Positions 44,373-52,622 of a DNA stretch of 64,000 nt are shown here, one piece after another. A program made the position numbers and the translations under genes. The notes beneath the pieces were generated by a model, which was given only the letters and a program-made list of their open reading frames with translations, did no database searches and was not told the DNA's origin. Origin of the DNA: Inhella proteolytica (GTDB lineage Bacteria; Pseudomonadota; Gammaproteobacteria; Burkholderiales; Burkholderiaceae_C); contig NZ_JAEDAK010000010.1 in NCBI RefSeq assembly GCF_016093275.1, forward strand, positions 62,001 through 126,000, given 5' to 3'. Position 1 is the stretch's first letter, and each line of letters starts with the position of its first letter.

Positions 44373-45767
44373 ATGAGCCGACTCTCGCTGCTGGACCTCG
44401 CCTTCTTCGTGGCCGAAAACGCCGCCAGCCCCAAGCATGTGGCCGGCCTGCACATCCACGCCCGCCCGGCCGGCGCCAAGGCCGGCTTCGCGCGTGCCTT
44501 GTACGAGGAGTTCCTCACGCACACCGAGGTGGCGCCGCCCTTCAACCGCGTGATCCGCTTCATCAGCCCCGGCCTGATGCCGGACTGGGTGGAGGCCGAG
44601 CAGGTGGACCTGAGCCAGCACTTGTTCTTCCACACGCTCAAGCCCGGTAGAAATCAGCGCGAGCACCTGTACGCCCTGGTGAGCAAGCTGCACGAACCCA
44701 TGCTCGACCGCAGCCGCCCGCTCTGGGAGGTGCATGTGATCGACAAGCTCTGGGACGGCCAGTTCGCCATCTACTACAAGATGCACCACGCCTATGCGGA
44801 CGGCATCACCATGACGCGCTGGGGCGTGGCCTCGCTGGCCGAGGGGCCGGCCGACCTGGAGCTGCGCCCGGTCTGGACCACCAACCATGTGAAGCGCCGC
44901 GGCGGCGGCGGGCGCAGCAAGTTGAACCAGCGCCTGGTGGGCAGCGTGTGGAAGCAGCTCACCGCCAACAGCAAGCGCGCCATCGGCATCGGTCGCCTGG
45001 GCGCCATGCTCGCGCTGGAAGCCGTCAAGCTCACCAAGAACGCCATTGCCTTGCCCTTCATGGCGCCGGGCGACACGCCCTTTACCGGCACCGCCACCCC
45101 GGGCCGCCAGTTCGCCACCGCGGCGCTGCCGATGACGCGCATCGCCACCGTGCGCAAGGCCGCGCGCGCCACGCTCAACCATGTGGCGCTGACCTGCCTG
45201 GACGGCGCCATGCACCGCTACCTGCAGGACGAGGGCATCTCGCTGGACCGGCCCATCACCATCCAGATGCCGGTGAACCTGCGCCGCGAAGGGCAGCACG
45301 AGGGCGGCAACAAGATCGGCATCATCCTGGTGGACCTCTCCCCGCCCACCGACGACGCCTACATCCGCCTGCGCAACGTCGGCTACTCGCTGCGCAATGT
45401 GCGCCAGATGATCGACACCGTCGCGCCCGAGGCGATCGAGACCTACACCATCCTCACCGGCGTGCTGGGCCAGCTGGCGGCGATGTTCGGCCTGGCCGAC
45501 GTCATCACCCCGATGGGCAATGCCACCGTCTCCAACGTGCCCGGTCCGGACCAGCGCCTGTTCCTGAAGGGCGCCGAGCTGCGCGAGATGCACCCGGTCT
45601 CCACCCTGCCGCCCACGCACCTGATCAACATCACGCTGTTCAGCTACGCGGGCGAGCTGAACTTCGGGCTCATCGCGACTGACCAGATGCCCAACCTGGG
45701 CCGCCTGGCGCAGTACGTGACCGAAGAGTTCGCGGCGCTGGAACAGGCGGTGGGCTTGGGGCGCTGA
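44373..45767 (+). CDS. wax ester synthase/diacylglycerol acyltransferase (WS/DGAT)
   Basis: A 464-residue acyltransferase with HHAYADG at 138-144, the HHxxxDG catalytic motif, then HEGGNKIGIILVDLSP, and VSNVPGPDQRLFLKGAEL near the C-terminus with the NVPGP signature. These enzymes esterify acyl-CoA to fatty alcohols or diacylglycerol for wax or triacylglycerol storage. The start SRLSLLDLAFFVAENAASPK is typical of the family. It stands alone and faces away from the PHP gene. Many such homologues have no proven activity. Confidence 0.92.
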   Translation: MSRLSLLDLAFFVAENAASPKHVAGLHIHARPAGAKAGFARALYEEFLTHTEVAPPFNRVIRFISPGLMPDWVEAEQVDLSQHLFFHTLKPGRNQREHLYALVSKLHEPMLDRSRPLWEVHVIDKLWDGQFAIYYKMHHAYADGITMTRWGVASLAEGPADLELRPVWTTNHVKRRGGGGRSKLNQRLVGSVWKQLTANSKRAIGIGRLGAMLALEAVKLTKNAIALPFMAPGDTPFTGTATPGRQFATAALPMTRIATVRKAARATLNHVALTCLDGAMHRYLQDEGISLDRPITIQMPVNLRREGQHEGGNKIGIILVDLSPPTDDAYIRLRNVGYSLRNVRQMIDTVAPEAIETYTILTGVLGQLAAMFGLADVITPMGNATVSNVPGPDQRLFLKGAELREMHPVSTLPPTHLINITLFSYAGELNFGLIATDQMPNLGRLAQYVTEEFAALEQAVGLGR

Positions 45768-45836
45768 CTCCGGCGCGCTGTGGCGAGCCCCTCGGATCCG
45801 GCCGAAAACCGCTTACCGCTCCAAGCCGATACCCGT

Positions 45837-47237
45837 TCAGGGAAGCGCTGCGGCCGCCTTGCCGGGGCGGTGTTCAAGGCCGATGCGGTCCAGGTCGTCC
45901 ATGCCCATGATGGGTGCGTACATCAAATCTGCCGGGTCGCTGCTGCGTTGCCAACCAAGTCGCATCTCCCCCAGGGCGCGCTTGGTCATCTTGTACAGAC
46001 GCAGCGCAGAACGCTCGCTGAGCACGCCATCGGCCCGATCCAGCATGCGTGCAACGGATAGCACCGAAAGATTGGTCATCGGGTTGTGCAGCGAATACTG
46101 GAAACGGAAGTTGCGCGAACGGCTGTTGATGTCCCGTGCTGTCAATACGATGAAGTAGGTTCTTGGACCTGCGTCCTGCAGGCTTCGCGTGATCGGACGC
46201 GCACGGTCCATCAGATCCTCGCCGGCGAACTGGTTGCTTCCCTCGAAGGGTTGCAGTTCTCCAAGCGGGAAGCGCAAGGCAGCCTTGACCCGCAGGCCGG
46301 TCTCCTGCCCCAGTTGGCGCGCCAACGCATCGGCCAGGGACTCCGGGAAGTCGTCCGCTGGCAGCAGATAGACCGCCACCTGATCCGCGCCGCCACGACT
46401 CGGCAAGCGGCTCACTGCTGGGAGGCGGGGCTGGGCGTAGACCAGGGAAACCATGACACGCCCGTCGTCGGTGCGTTGAGCGCCAGCCCAGACCTCGCGC
46501 TGCGGTGGCATTGGGCTTGCGCGCATGCGCAGTGCCGGGGCAGGGCCTTTGAACAGGCTGGAGCGCCGCAAGGCCGGCGCCAAGTCGCCTTCCGCTCCGC
46601 CAAATCGGCTCTGGAGGTGCGCCTGACACTGAGCCCAGGCTTGTTGGGCCAGTTGGGGATCCTTGCCGAAATAGACGACCAGCATCATGCGATCGAGCCG
46701 GTCCTGCTCAAAGTAGAAGGACAGCGGACGCCTATCGCCCGCAAACAGCCCCCCCTCAGTTCCGATGTCCGCGTTCTGAAAGCTGTAGTACGGACCGAAA
46801 AGGGACTGCTGCCGCACTTCGTCCCGGCTCATGCCGAAGTGCCAAGGGCCCATGCCAGCCAGTCCGCCCCCTGCGCTCCCCTGATCTTCGATCTTGCGCA
46901 GGGCGCGCAGGATGAAAGCCCGCTGCACCAGCTCTGCCGCCGGGACGTCTGACTCTCGGTACTGCAAGATCAGCTCGCCGTCTTCGCTGACCCGGCTGAC
47001 ACCCTTGAGCCGATCTGAGATCAGCAGTACTTCCAATGTTTCAGGACGCCCATCCGCCACATGGCGGCGCGCTGCTGCCTCGGTCTTGGTGAGCGCATGC
47101 AGCTTGGTGCTCTCCATCAATTCCGTCACCAGGCGCGCCATGTCGCTCGCTTGGGCGCCTTGCAGCGCAAGGGCAAGAGGCAGCACGATGCCAAAGCCAA
47201 GGGCTTTGAAAGCGGAGCGGAGAGGACGCAGGGGCAT
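45837..47237 (-). CDS. secreted archaemetzincin-like protein without zinc ligands
   Basis: A 466-residue protein with a signal peptide (FGIVLPLALALQGAQA). The N-terminal half is unassigned. From about 300 it follows archaemetzincin order: AVYLLPADDFPESLADALAR, then YFIVLTARDINSRSRNFRFQ, SVLSVARML, then RALGEMRLGW where the HExxHxxGxxH zinc helix should be, and MYAPIMGMDDLD in the Met-turn area. The His ligands are absent, so peptidase activity is unlikely. I compared from memory of the family pattern, so the relation is tentative. It stands alone between short gaps. Confidence 0.7.
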   Translation of the reverse strand: MPLRPLRSAFKALGFGIVLPLALALQGAQASDMARLVTELMESTKLHALTKTEAAARRHVADGRPETLEVLLISDRLKGVSRVSEDGELILQYRESDVPAAELVQRAFILRALRKIEDQGSAGGGLAGMGPWHFGMSRDEVRQQSLFGPYYSFQNADIGTEGGLFAGDRRPLSFYFEQDRLDRMMLVVYFGKDPQLAQQAWAQCQAHLQSRFGGAEGDLAPALRRSSLFKGPAPALRMRASPMPPQREVWAGAQRTDDGRVMVSLVYAQPRLPAVSRLPSRGGADQVAVYLLPADDFPESLADALARQLGQETGLRVKAALRFPLGELQPFEGSNQFAGEDLMDRARPITRSLQDAGPRTYFIVLTARDINSRSRNFRFQYSLHNPMTNLSVLSVARMLDRADGVLSERSALRLYKMTKRALGEMRLGWQRSSDPADLMYAPIMGMDDLDRIGLEHRPGKAAAALP

Positions 47238-47423
47238 GAGTTGGCAGCGGAGATCGATGAAGGCATCTTGCCCTGCGCGACTGGCTGAATGCGAGTCGGT
47301 GCACACAAAGAGTCACCGAAAGAGGTTGGCTTTGGCCGGTGGAAGGTCTGCGCCCGCCTCGGTCACGCTTGAAGCCATCCGGTTCGTGCATCCATCAGTC
47401 CGGCCGGCTTGCTCAGCTGAGCC

Positions 47424-49154
47424 CTAAGCCAGGGCTTCAACCAGCAGCTGCAGCCTGGCCTGACCGTTCCAGGCATCGCGCTGCAGCCGGTAGGCCAGGC
47501 GCACACGCGGGCCGTCGAGCGTGTCGGCGCGGCGGAACCAGATGGCGTCGAAGTCCTGGCCCTGCTGGCGCAGGCGCAGCTTCAGGTGGCCGCTGCCCAC
47601 CAGGCGCTGATCGCGCAGCTCGAATTCATCGACGAACAGCGGCGCCTCGAAGCCCTGGCCCCAGACCTGGCTCTCCAGCTGCTCGGCCATCGCCAGCGTG
47701 AGCTGTTCGGCGCCCAGGGCGCCGTCGTGGCGCAGCTCGCGCGCCAGGGCCTCGGGCGGCAGCCAGTCTTGCGCGATGGCGCGCAGCGCGGCCTCGAAGC
47801 GCGCGGGCTCGGGGGCGTCGAGCGTGCAGCCGGCCGCCATCGCATGGCCGCCGAACTTGGCCAGCAGGCCGGGTTCGCGCTTGGCCAGCAGGTCCAGCGC
47901 GTCGCGCAGATGAAAGCCGGGGATGGAGCGGCCCGAGCCCTTGAGCCGGCCATCGGCGCCGCGGGCGAACACGAAGCAGGGGCGGTGCAGCGCGTCCTTC
48001 AGGCGCCCGGCCAGGATGCCGACCACGCCCTCGTGGAAGCTTTCGTCGAACAGGGCCAGCGCGGGCGGTGGCGCGCCCTCTGGGAGGGCGCGTGCGAGCA
48101 GCAGCTCGGCCTGTTCGCGCATATCGGTCTCCACCGCGCGGCGCTCACGGTTGATGGCGTCGAGCTGCTGCGCCAGCAGCAGCGCGCGTGCGGGGTCGTC
48201 GCAGCGCAGGCACTCGATGCCGAGGCGCATGTCGGCCAGGCGGCCGGCGGCGTTGATGCGCGGGCCGAGCGCAAAGCCGAAGTCCTGGCTGCAGGCGCGC
48301 TCGCTCTCGCGCCCCGCCACCTGGAAGAGCGCGCGCACGCCCGGCTGCATCTGGCCGGCGCGGATGCGGCGCAGGCCCTGGGCGACGAGGCGGCGGTTGT
48401 TGGCGTCCAGCGGCACCACGTCGGCCACGGTGCCCAGAGCGACGAGGTCGAGCAGGCTGTCCAGTCGCGGCTGGTTGCCCGCTTCGAAGGCGCCGCGCGC
48501 GCGCAGCTCGGCACGCAGGGCCAGCAGCACGTAGAAGGCCACGCCCACGCCGGCCAGGGCCTTGCTGGGGAAGGCGCAGCCGGGCTGGTTGGGGTTGACG
48601 ATGGCGTCAGCCGCCGGCAGCTGCACCTGGCCCTCGGCATCGGCCGCGCAGAGGTGGTGGTCGGTGACGACGACCTGCAGGCCCTGGGCCTTGGCGTGCG
48701 CCACGCCCTCCAGGCTGGCGATGCCGTTGTCCACGGTGATCAGCACCTGCGCCTGCTGGGCGAGCGCGAGGTCGACGATGGCGGGGGTGAGGCCGTAGCC
48801 GTGCACGGCACGGTCGGGCACGACGTAATCCAGCTGCTCGGGCCGCGCGCCCAGCAGGGCCAGGCCGCGCAAGAGTGTGGCGCAGGCGGTGGCGCCGTCG
48901 CAGTCGTAGTCGGCCACCACGCACAGGCGCCGGCCGGCGGCCAGGGCATCAGCCAGCAGGGCAGCGGCCTGCTCGGCGCCTTTGAGCTGCGCGGGTGGGT
49001 GCAGGTGGCGCAGGTCCGGGTCAAGCTCGGCCGCGCTGCGCACGCCGCGGGCGGCGTACAGACGCGCCAGCAGCGGGCTCAGGCCCTGCTGCTCCAGCGC
49101 CCAGGCGCTGCGCGGCTCGGCGCTGCGGGCGATGACGCGCAGCGGCGCGCTCAT
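47424..49154 (-). CDS. recJ: single-stranded-DNA-specific exonuclease RecJ
   Basis: 5'-3' exonuclease on single-stranded DNA in recombination and mismatch repair. DHH-family motifs are visible: CVVADYDCDGATACATLL (motif I), ITVDNGIAS (II), VVVTDHHLCAAD (III, DHH), then GPRINAAGRL and the DHHA1 part with GRSIPGFHLRDAL and KFGGHAMAAG. 576 residues is normal. I chose the ATG at 49154 because the longer frame overlaps the upstream rpfE gene; the remaining overlap is four bases. Confidence 0.95.
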   Translation of the reverse strand: MSAPLRVIARSAEPRSAWALEQQGLSPLLARLYAARGVRSAAELDPDLRHLHPPAQLKGAEQAAALLADALAAGRRLCVVADYDCDGATACATLLRGLALLGARPEQLDYVVPDRAVHGYGLTPAIVDLALAQQAQVLITVDNGIASLEGVAHAKAQGLQVVVTDHHLCAADAEGQVQLPAADAIVNPNQPGCAFPSKALAGVGVAFYVLLALRAELRARGAFEAGNQPRLDSLLDLVALGTVADVVPLDANNRRLVAQGLRRIRAGQMQPGVRALFQVAGRESERACSQDFGFALGPRINAAGRLADMRLGIECLRCDDPARALLLAQQLDAINRERRAVETDMREQAELLLARALPEGAPPPALALFDESFHEGVVGILAGRLKDALHRPCFVFARGADGRLKGSGRSIPGFHLRDALDLLAKREPGLLAKFGGHAMAAGCTLDAPEPARFEAALRAIAQDWLPPEALARELRHDGALGAEQLTLAMAEQLESQVWGQGFEAPLFVDEFELRDQRLVGSGHLKLRLRQQGQDFDAIWFRRADTLDGPRVRLAYRLQRDAWNGQARLQLLVEALA

Positions 49155-50026
49155 TGGTCCAGCTCCTGCAGCAGCGCATTCAGTGCCACCGGATTGCGGC
49201 GCTGCCAGGGCCAACGCCAGCGTTTGGGCGCCGGCACCCAGCTGCGCGCACGCACATCGCCAGCCAGGGTCAAACGGGCCGGGCGGCCGATCGCGGCCTC
49301 GCGCCGCAGGGCCGCGATCGGGCCGCCATCCAGGCGTGCCCAATGTTCGGCATGGTCGGCGGGGTCCAGCGGGGGCTCGGGCTCCAGCACCAGGTGGCTG
49401 GGCAATGCCGGCCCCTTGCCCGCCCCCCACATCCAAACGCTGTTGACGAGCAGGGCCCCGCGCGCGGCACGGGCCTGGTTGATCGGGTGCTCGTGCAGCA
49501 GCATCTGGGCCTCGTTCTGCAGCCGGCGCAGCCAGCGCTCGGCCGGCAGCCAGGGGCTGAGTGAGCGCTGGGCGATGCGGTTCAGGCTGGCCAGCTGAAG
49601 TCCGGCCAGTTGCTCGTGGCCCAGCAGCCAGCGGTCGGGTTGCAGGCATTCGAACTGCCAGCCCTCGGTAGCAGGGAACAACGGTGCCAACAGCTCGAAC
49701 AGGGCGCGGCCTTCGCTGGCTTCCACCGCCAGCAGGGCCGGGGGCAGGGCGATGGCCTGCTGGGCGTCAAGCTGCAGGTGCAGGGGGCTGAGCCAGGCCC
49801 AGGCCGGTGCCTGCAGGCCTTGCGGCGCGGCGGCCCAGGCAGCCAGGGGCGCGGCGCCGTGCAGCCCGGCGGCCGCGGCCAGGGTCTGTTCGAAGGGGGT
49901 GTCCAGGCTACTGGCGTCGCCGCCGAGGTCGGGGCCGGCGATCTGCCAGTCGTTCAGGAGGGCTTGCAGCTCCGCACCGGCGCGCAGCTCCGGAGCGTTG
50001 CCGGAGGTGGCGATCACGCAATGCAT
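49151..50026 (-). CDS. RpfE-like protein
   Basis: A 291-residue protein with RLQNEAQMLLHEHPINQARA and LLVNSVWMWGAGKGP, which matches the conserved stretch of RpfE (sometimes annotated as regulatory protein or as a phosphoglycerate mutase-like protein). In Xanthomonas rpfE is next to recJ, as here, so conserved synteny supports the call. Function is undefined and no mutase active-site residues are evident. It is divergent from ppk with 62 bases between starts, and overlaps recJ by four bases. Confidence 0.82.
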   Translation of the reverse strand: MHCVIATSGNAPELRAGAELQALLNDWQIAGPDLGGDASSLDTPFEQTLAAAAGLHGAAPLAAWAAAPQGLQAPAWAWLSPLHLQLDAQQAIALPPALLAVEASEGRALFELLAPLFPATEGWQFECLQPDRWLLGHEQLAGLQLASLNRIAQRSLSPWLPAERWLRRLQNEAQMLLHEHPINQARAARGALLVNSVWMWGAGKGPALPSHLVLEPEPPLDPADHAEHWARLDGGPIAALRREAAIGRPARLTLAGDVRARSWVPAPKRWRWPWQRRNPVALNALLQELDQ

Positions 50027-50048
50027 GAATGGGATTATCGAAGCGAGC

Positions 50049-50082
50049 CTGTCACCGAACCGTCACGACCGATTTCTAGAAT
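50049..50082 (+). promoter_or_regulatory. Pho-box-like promoter of ppk1
   Basis: CTGTCAC, CGAA, CCGTCAC at 50049-50066, two seven-base half sites in an 11-bp repeat as in PhoB boxes. TAGAAT at 50077-50082 is ten bases downstream and fits a -10 element. It lies directly before the ppk start at 50089. Phosphate control of ppk is known in other bacteria. Confidence 0.6.
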
Positions 50083-50088
50083 CATTCG

Positions 50089-52146
50089 ATGACCCTCAAA
50101 GCGCTGCGCCTGCTGGACCGCGAACAGGCCATCCTGGAGTTCCAACGCCGTGTGCTGGCCCAGGCCATGCGCGAGGACGTGCCCCTGCTGGAACGCCTGC
50201 GTTACCTGTGCATCGTCTCCAGCAACCTCGACGAGTTCTTCGAGGTGCGCTTCTCGGACCTGCTCGACGCCCTGCGCGACAAGAGCGGCGACATCAAGCA
50301 CGAGGACGTGGAGCGCGTGGGTGCGGCCGCGCACGAGCTGATCGACAGCCAGTACGCGATCTACAACGACCAGCTGATGCCGGCGCTGCAGCAGCGCGGC
50401 ATCCTGATCCGCAACCATGCCGAGCGCAACGAGACGCAGCGCCGCTGGGTGGCACGCTTCTTCGAGCGCGAGGTGCGGCCGCTGCTGGTGCCGGTGAGCC
50501 TGGACCCGGCCCACCCCTTCCCGCAGGTGGCCAACAAGGCGCTGCACTTCATCGTCAAGCTCTCGGGCAAGGACGCGCTGGGGCGCGACAGCCCGATCGC
50601 CATCGTCAAGGTGCCGCGCGTGCTGCCGCGCGTCATCCGCCTGCCTCAGCATGTGGCGCCGGGCGAGCAATGTTTCGTGCTGCTCAGCAGCGTCATCCGT
50701 GCCCATCTCACCGAGCTGTTCCCGGGCCGCGAGGTGGTGTCCTTCTCGCAGTTCCGCGTCACGCGCGATTCCGACCTGGAGTTCGACGAGGACCTGGTCG
50801 GCAACCTGCGCCACGCCGTGCGCAGCAGCCTCACCACCCGCCACTTCGGCCGCGCGGTGCGCCTGGAGGTCGTGCGCAGCTGCCCCGAGGAGCTCTATCA
50901 GCTGCTGCTGCGCCAGTTCGACCTGCCCGATGCCGCGCTCTACCGCGTCAACGGGCCCGTGAACCTGGTGCGCCTGAACGAGCTGATCGACCAGACCCAG
51001 GCGCCCGACCTGCGCTTCGAACCGCACGAGCCGGTCTGGCCGCAGGGCCGGCTGCCGCGCCAGAAGCCGATGTTCGACCGCCTGGCCAAGGCGGATGTGC
51101 TGCTGCACCACCCCTTCGAGAGCTTCGAGCCCGTCATCAAGTTCCTGCGCCAGGCCGTGGACGACCCCGAGGTGCTGGCCATCAAGCAGACGATCTACCG
51201 CACCGGCACGGAATCGGTGCTGATGGACCTGCTGGTGGAGGCGGCGCGGCGCGGCAAGGAAGTGCTGGCCGTGGTGGAGCTCAAGGCCCGCTTTGACGAA
51301 GAGGCCAACGTCAACTGGGCCGAGCGCCTGGAGGCCGCTGGTGCGCAGGTGGTGTACGGCATCGTGGGCCTGAAGACGCACGGCAAGATGCTGCTGGTGA
51401 CGCGCCGCGAAGGCTCCGGCGCCAAGCGCCGGCTGCGCCGCTACCTGCACCTCTCCACCGGCAACTACAACCCGCGCACGGCGCGCTTCTATACCGACAT
51501 CGGCCTGCTGACCGCCGACCCGGCGCTGACCGCCGACGCCGATGCCGTGTTCGGCCTGCTGGCCAGCACCAGCCATATGCGGCGCATGCACAAGCTGGTG
51601 CTCGCACCCTTTGCCATGCACGCACGCTGGTGCGGCTACCTGGAGCAGGTGCGCAAGGCCGCCGCGGCGGGCCACAGCGCGCGCGTGGTGGTGAAGATCA
51701 ATGCGCTCACCGATGTCGAACTGATCGAGGCCCTGGTGGCCTGCGGCCAGGCCGGGGCGCAGATCGACCTGATCGTGCGCGGCGCCTGCCGGCTGGCGCC
51801 CGGTGTGCCGGGCCTGAGCGACAACATCCGCGTGCGCTCGATCGTCGGCCGCTTCCTGGAGCACACCCGGGTGATGTACTTCCGCTGGGGCGAGAACGAG
51901 CGTGAGGAGGCGCTGTACCTGTCGAGTGCCGACTGGATGAGCCGCAATATGCGCGGCCGCATCGAGCTGGCCTGGCCCATCACCGAGCCGAAGCTGCGCC
52001 AGCGCGTCATCGACGAGGCCATCCAGCCCTATCTGCACGATGGCAAGGACGCCTGGCGGCAGGACGCCCGCGGTCACTATGCCCGGGTGGACCCGGAAGG
52101 GCAGAGCGCCCAGCAGGCCCTGGTCGAGCGCTACCGCGCGGAGTGA
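50089..52146 (+). CDS. ppk1: polyphosphate kinase 1
   Basis: Makes inorganic polyphosphate from ATP. A 685-residue enzyme with the N-terminal helical domain (YLCIVSSNLDEFFEVR), LVPVSLDPAHPFPQ, and catalytic PLD-like domains. His454 in HLSTGNYNPRTARFYTD is the autophosphorylated residue, and His592 in RFLEHTRVMYF is the second conserved His. No ribosome-binding site precedes the ATG, and the -10-like element ends six bases before it, so the transcript may be leaderless. sixA follows 7 bases after the stop. Confidence 0.97.
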   Translation: MTLKALRLLDREQAILEFQRRVLAQAMREDVPLLERLRYLCIVSSNLDEFFEVRFSDLLDALRDKSGDIKHEDVERVGAAAHELIDSQYAIYNDQLMPALQQRGILIRNHAERNETQRRWVARFFEREVRPLLVPVSLDPAHPFPQVANKALHFIVKLSGKDALGRDSPIAIVKVPRVLPRVIRLPQHVAPGEQCFVLLSSVIRAHLTELFPGREVVSFSQFRVTRDSDLEFDEDLVGNLRHAVRSSLTTRHFGRAVRLEVVRSCPEELYQLLLRQFDLPDAALYRVNGPVNLVRLNELIDQTQAPDLRFEPHEPVWPQGRLPRQKPMFDRLAKADVLLHHPFESFEPVIKFLRQAVDDPEVLAIKQTIYRTGTESVLMDLLVEAARRGKEVLAVVELKARFDEEANVNWAERLEAAGAQVVYGIVGLKTHGKMLLVTRREGSGAKRRLRRYLHLSTGNYNPRTARFYTDIGLLTADPALTADADAVFGLLASTSHMRRMHKLVLAPFAMHARWCGYLEQVRKAAAAGHSARVVVKINALTDVELIEALVACGQAGAQIDLIVRGACRLAPGVPGLSDNIRVRSIVGRFLEHTRVMYFRWGENEREEALYLSSADWMSRNMRGRIELAWPITEPKLRQRVIDEAIQPYLHDGKDAWRQDARGHYARVDPEGQSAQQALVERYRAE

Positions 52147-52153
52147 TGGCGTC

Positions 52154-52618
52154 GTGGACCTGATCCTCTGGCGCCATGCCGAAGCGCACCCGCTGCGCGA
52201 GGGGCAGTCCGATCTGGAGCGTCGTCTCACCGCCCAGGGCGAGCGCCAGGCGCGCCGCATGGCGGTGTGGCTGGAACAGCGCCTGCCGGCCAGTACCCTG
52301 CTGCTGGTGAGCCCAGCCCAGCGCTGCCAGGCCACCGTGCGTGCGCTGGAGGGGCGCACGCCGCGCACCGTGGCCGCGCTCGGCCCCGAGCAGGGCGTGG
52401 CCGCGCTGTTGGCGGCGGTGCAATGGCCGGATGCCGCGGCCCCCGTGCTGGTGGTGGGCCATCAGCCCACGCTAGGCCAGGTGGCCGCGCGCCTGCTGAC
52501 GGGTACCGAGCAGGACTGGAGTGTCAAAAAGGCCGGCGTGTGGTGGCTGCGCTCGCGCCGCCGCGCCGGCCAGTTGCAGACCGTGCTGCACGGTGTGATG
52601 GGGCCGGAGCTGCTCTAG
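52154..52618 (+). CDS. sixA: phosphohistidine phosphatase SixA family
   Basis: A 154-residue histidine phosphatase starting at GTG 52154. LILWRHAEAHPL has the RHG-type motif with His8, and VLVVGHQPTLGQ carries the second catalytic His. SixA dephosphorylates His-phosphorylated HPt or PTS proteins. It begins 7 bases after ppk1 and shows no separate promoter, so cotranscription is likely. It is convergent with ppx. Confidence 0.88.
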   Translation: MDLILWRHAEAHPLREGQSDLERRLTAQGERQARRMAVWLEQRLPASTLLLVSPAQRCQATVRALEGRTPRTVAALGPEQGVAALLAAVQWPDAAAPVLVVGHQPTLGQVAARLLTGTEQDWSVKKAGVWWLRSRRRAGQLQTVLHGVMGPELL

Positions 52619-52622
52619 CCGC

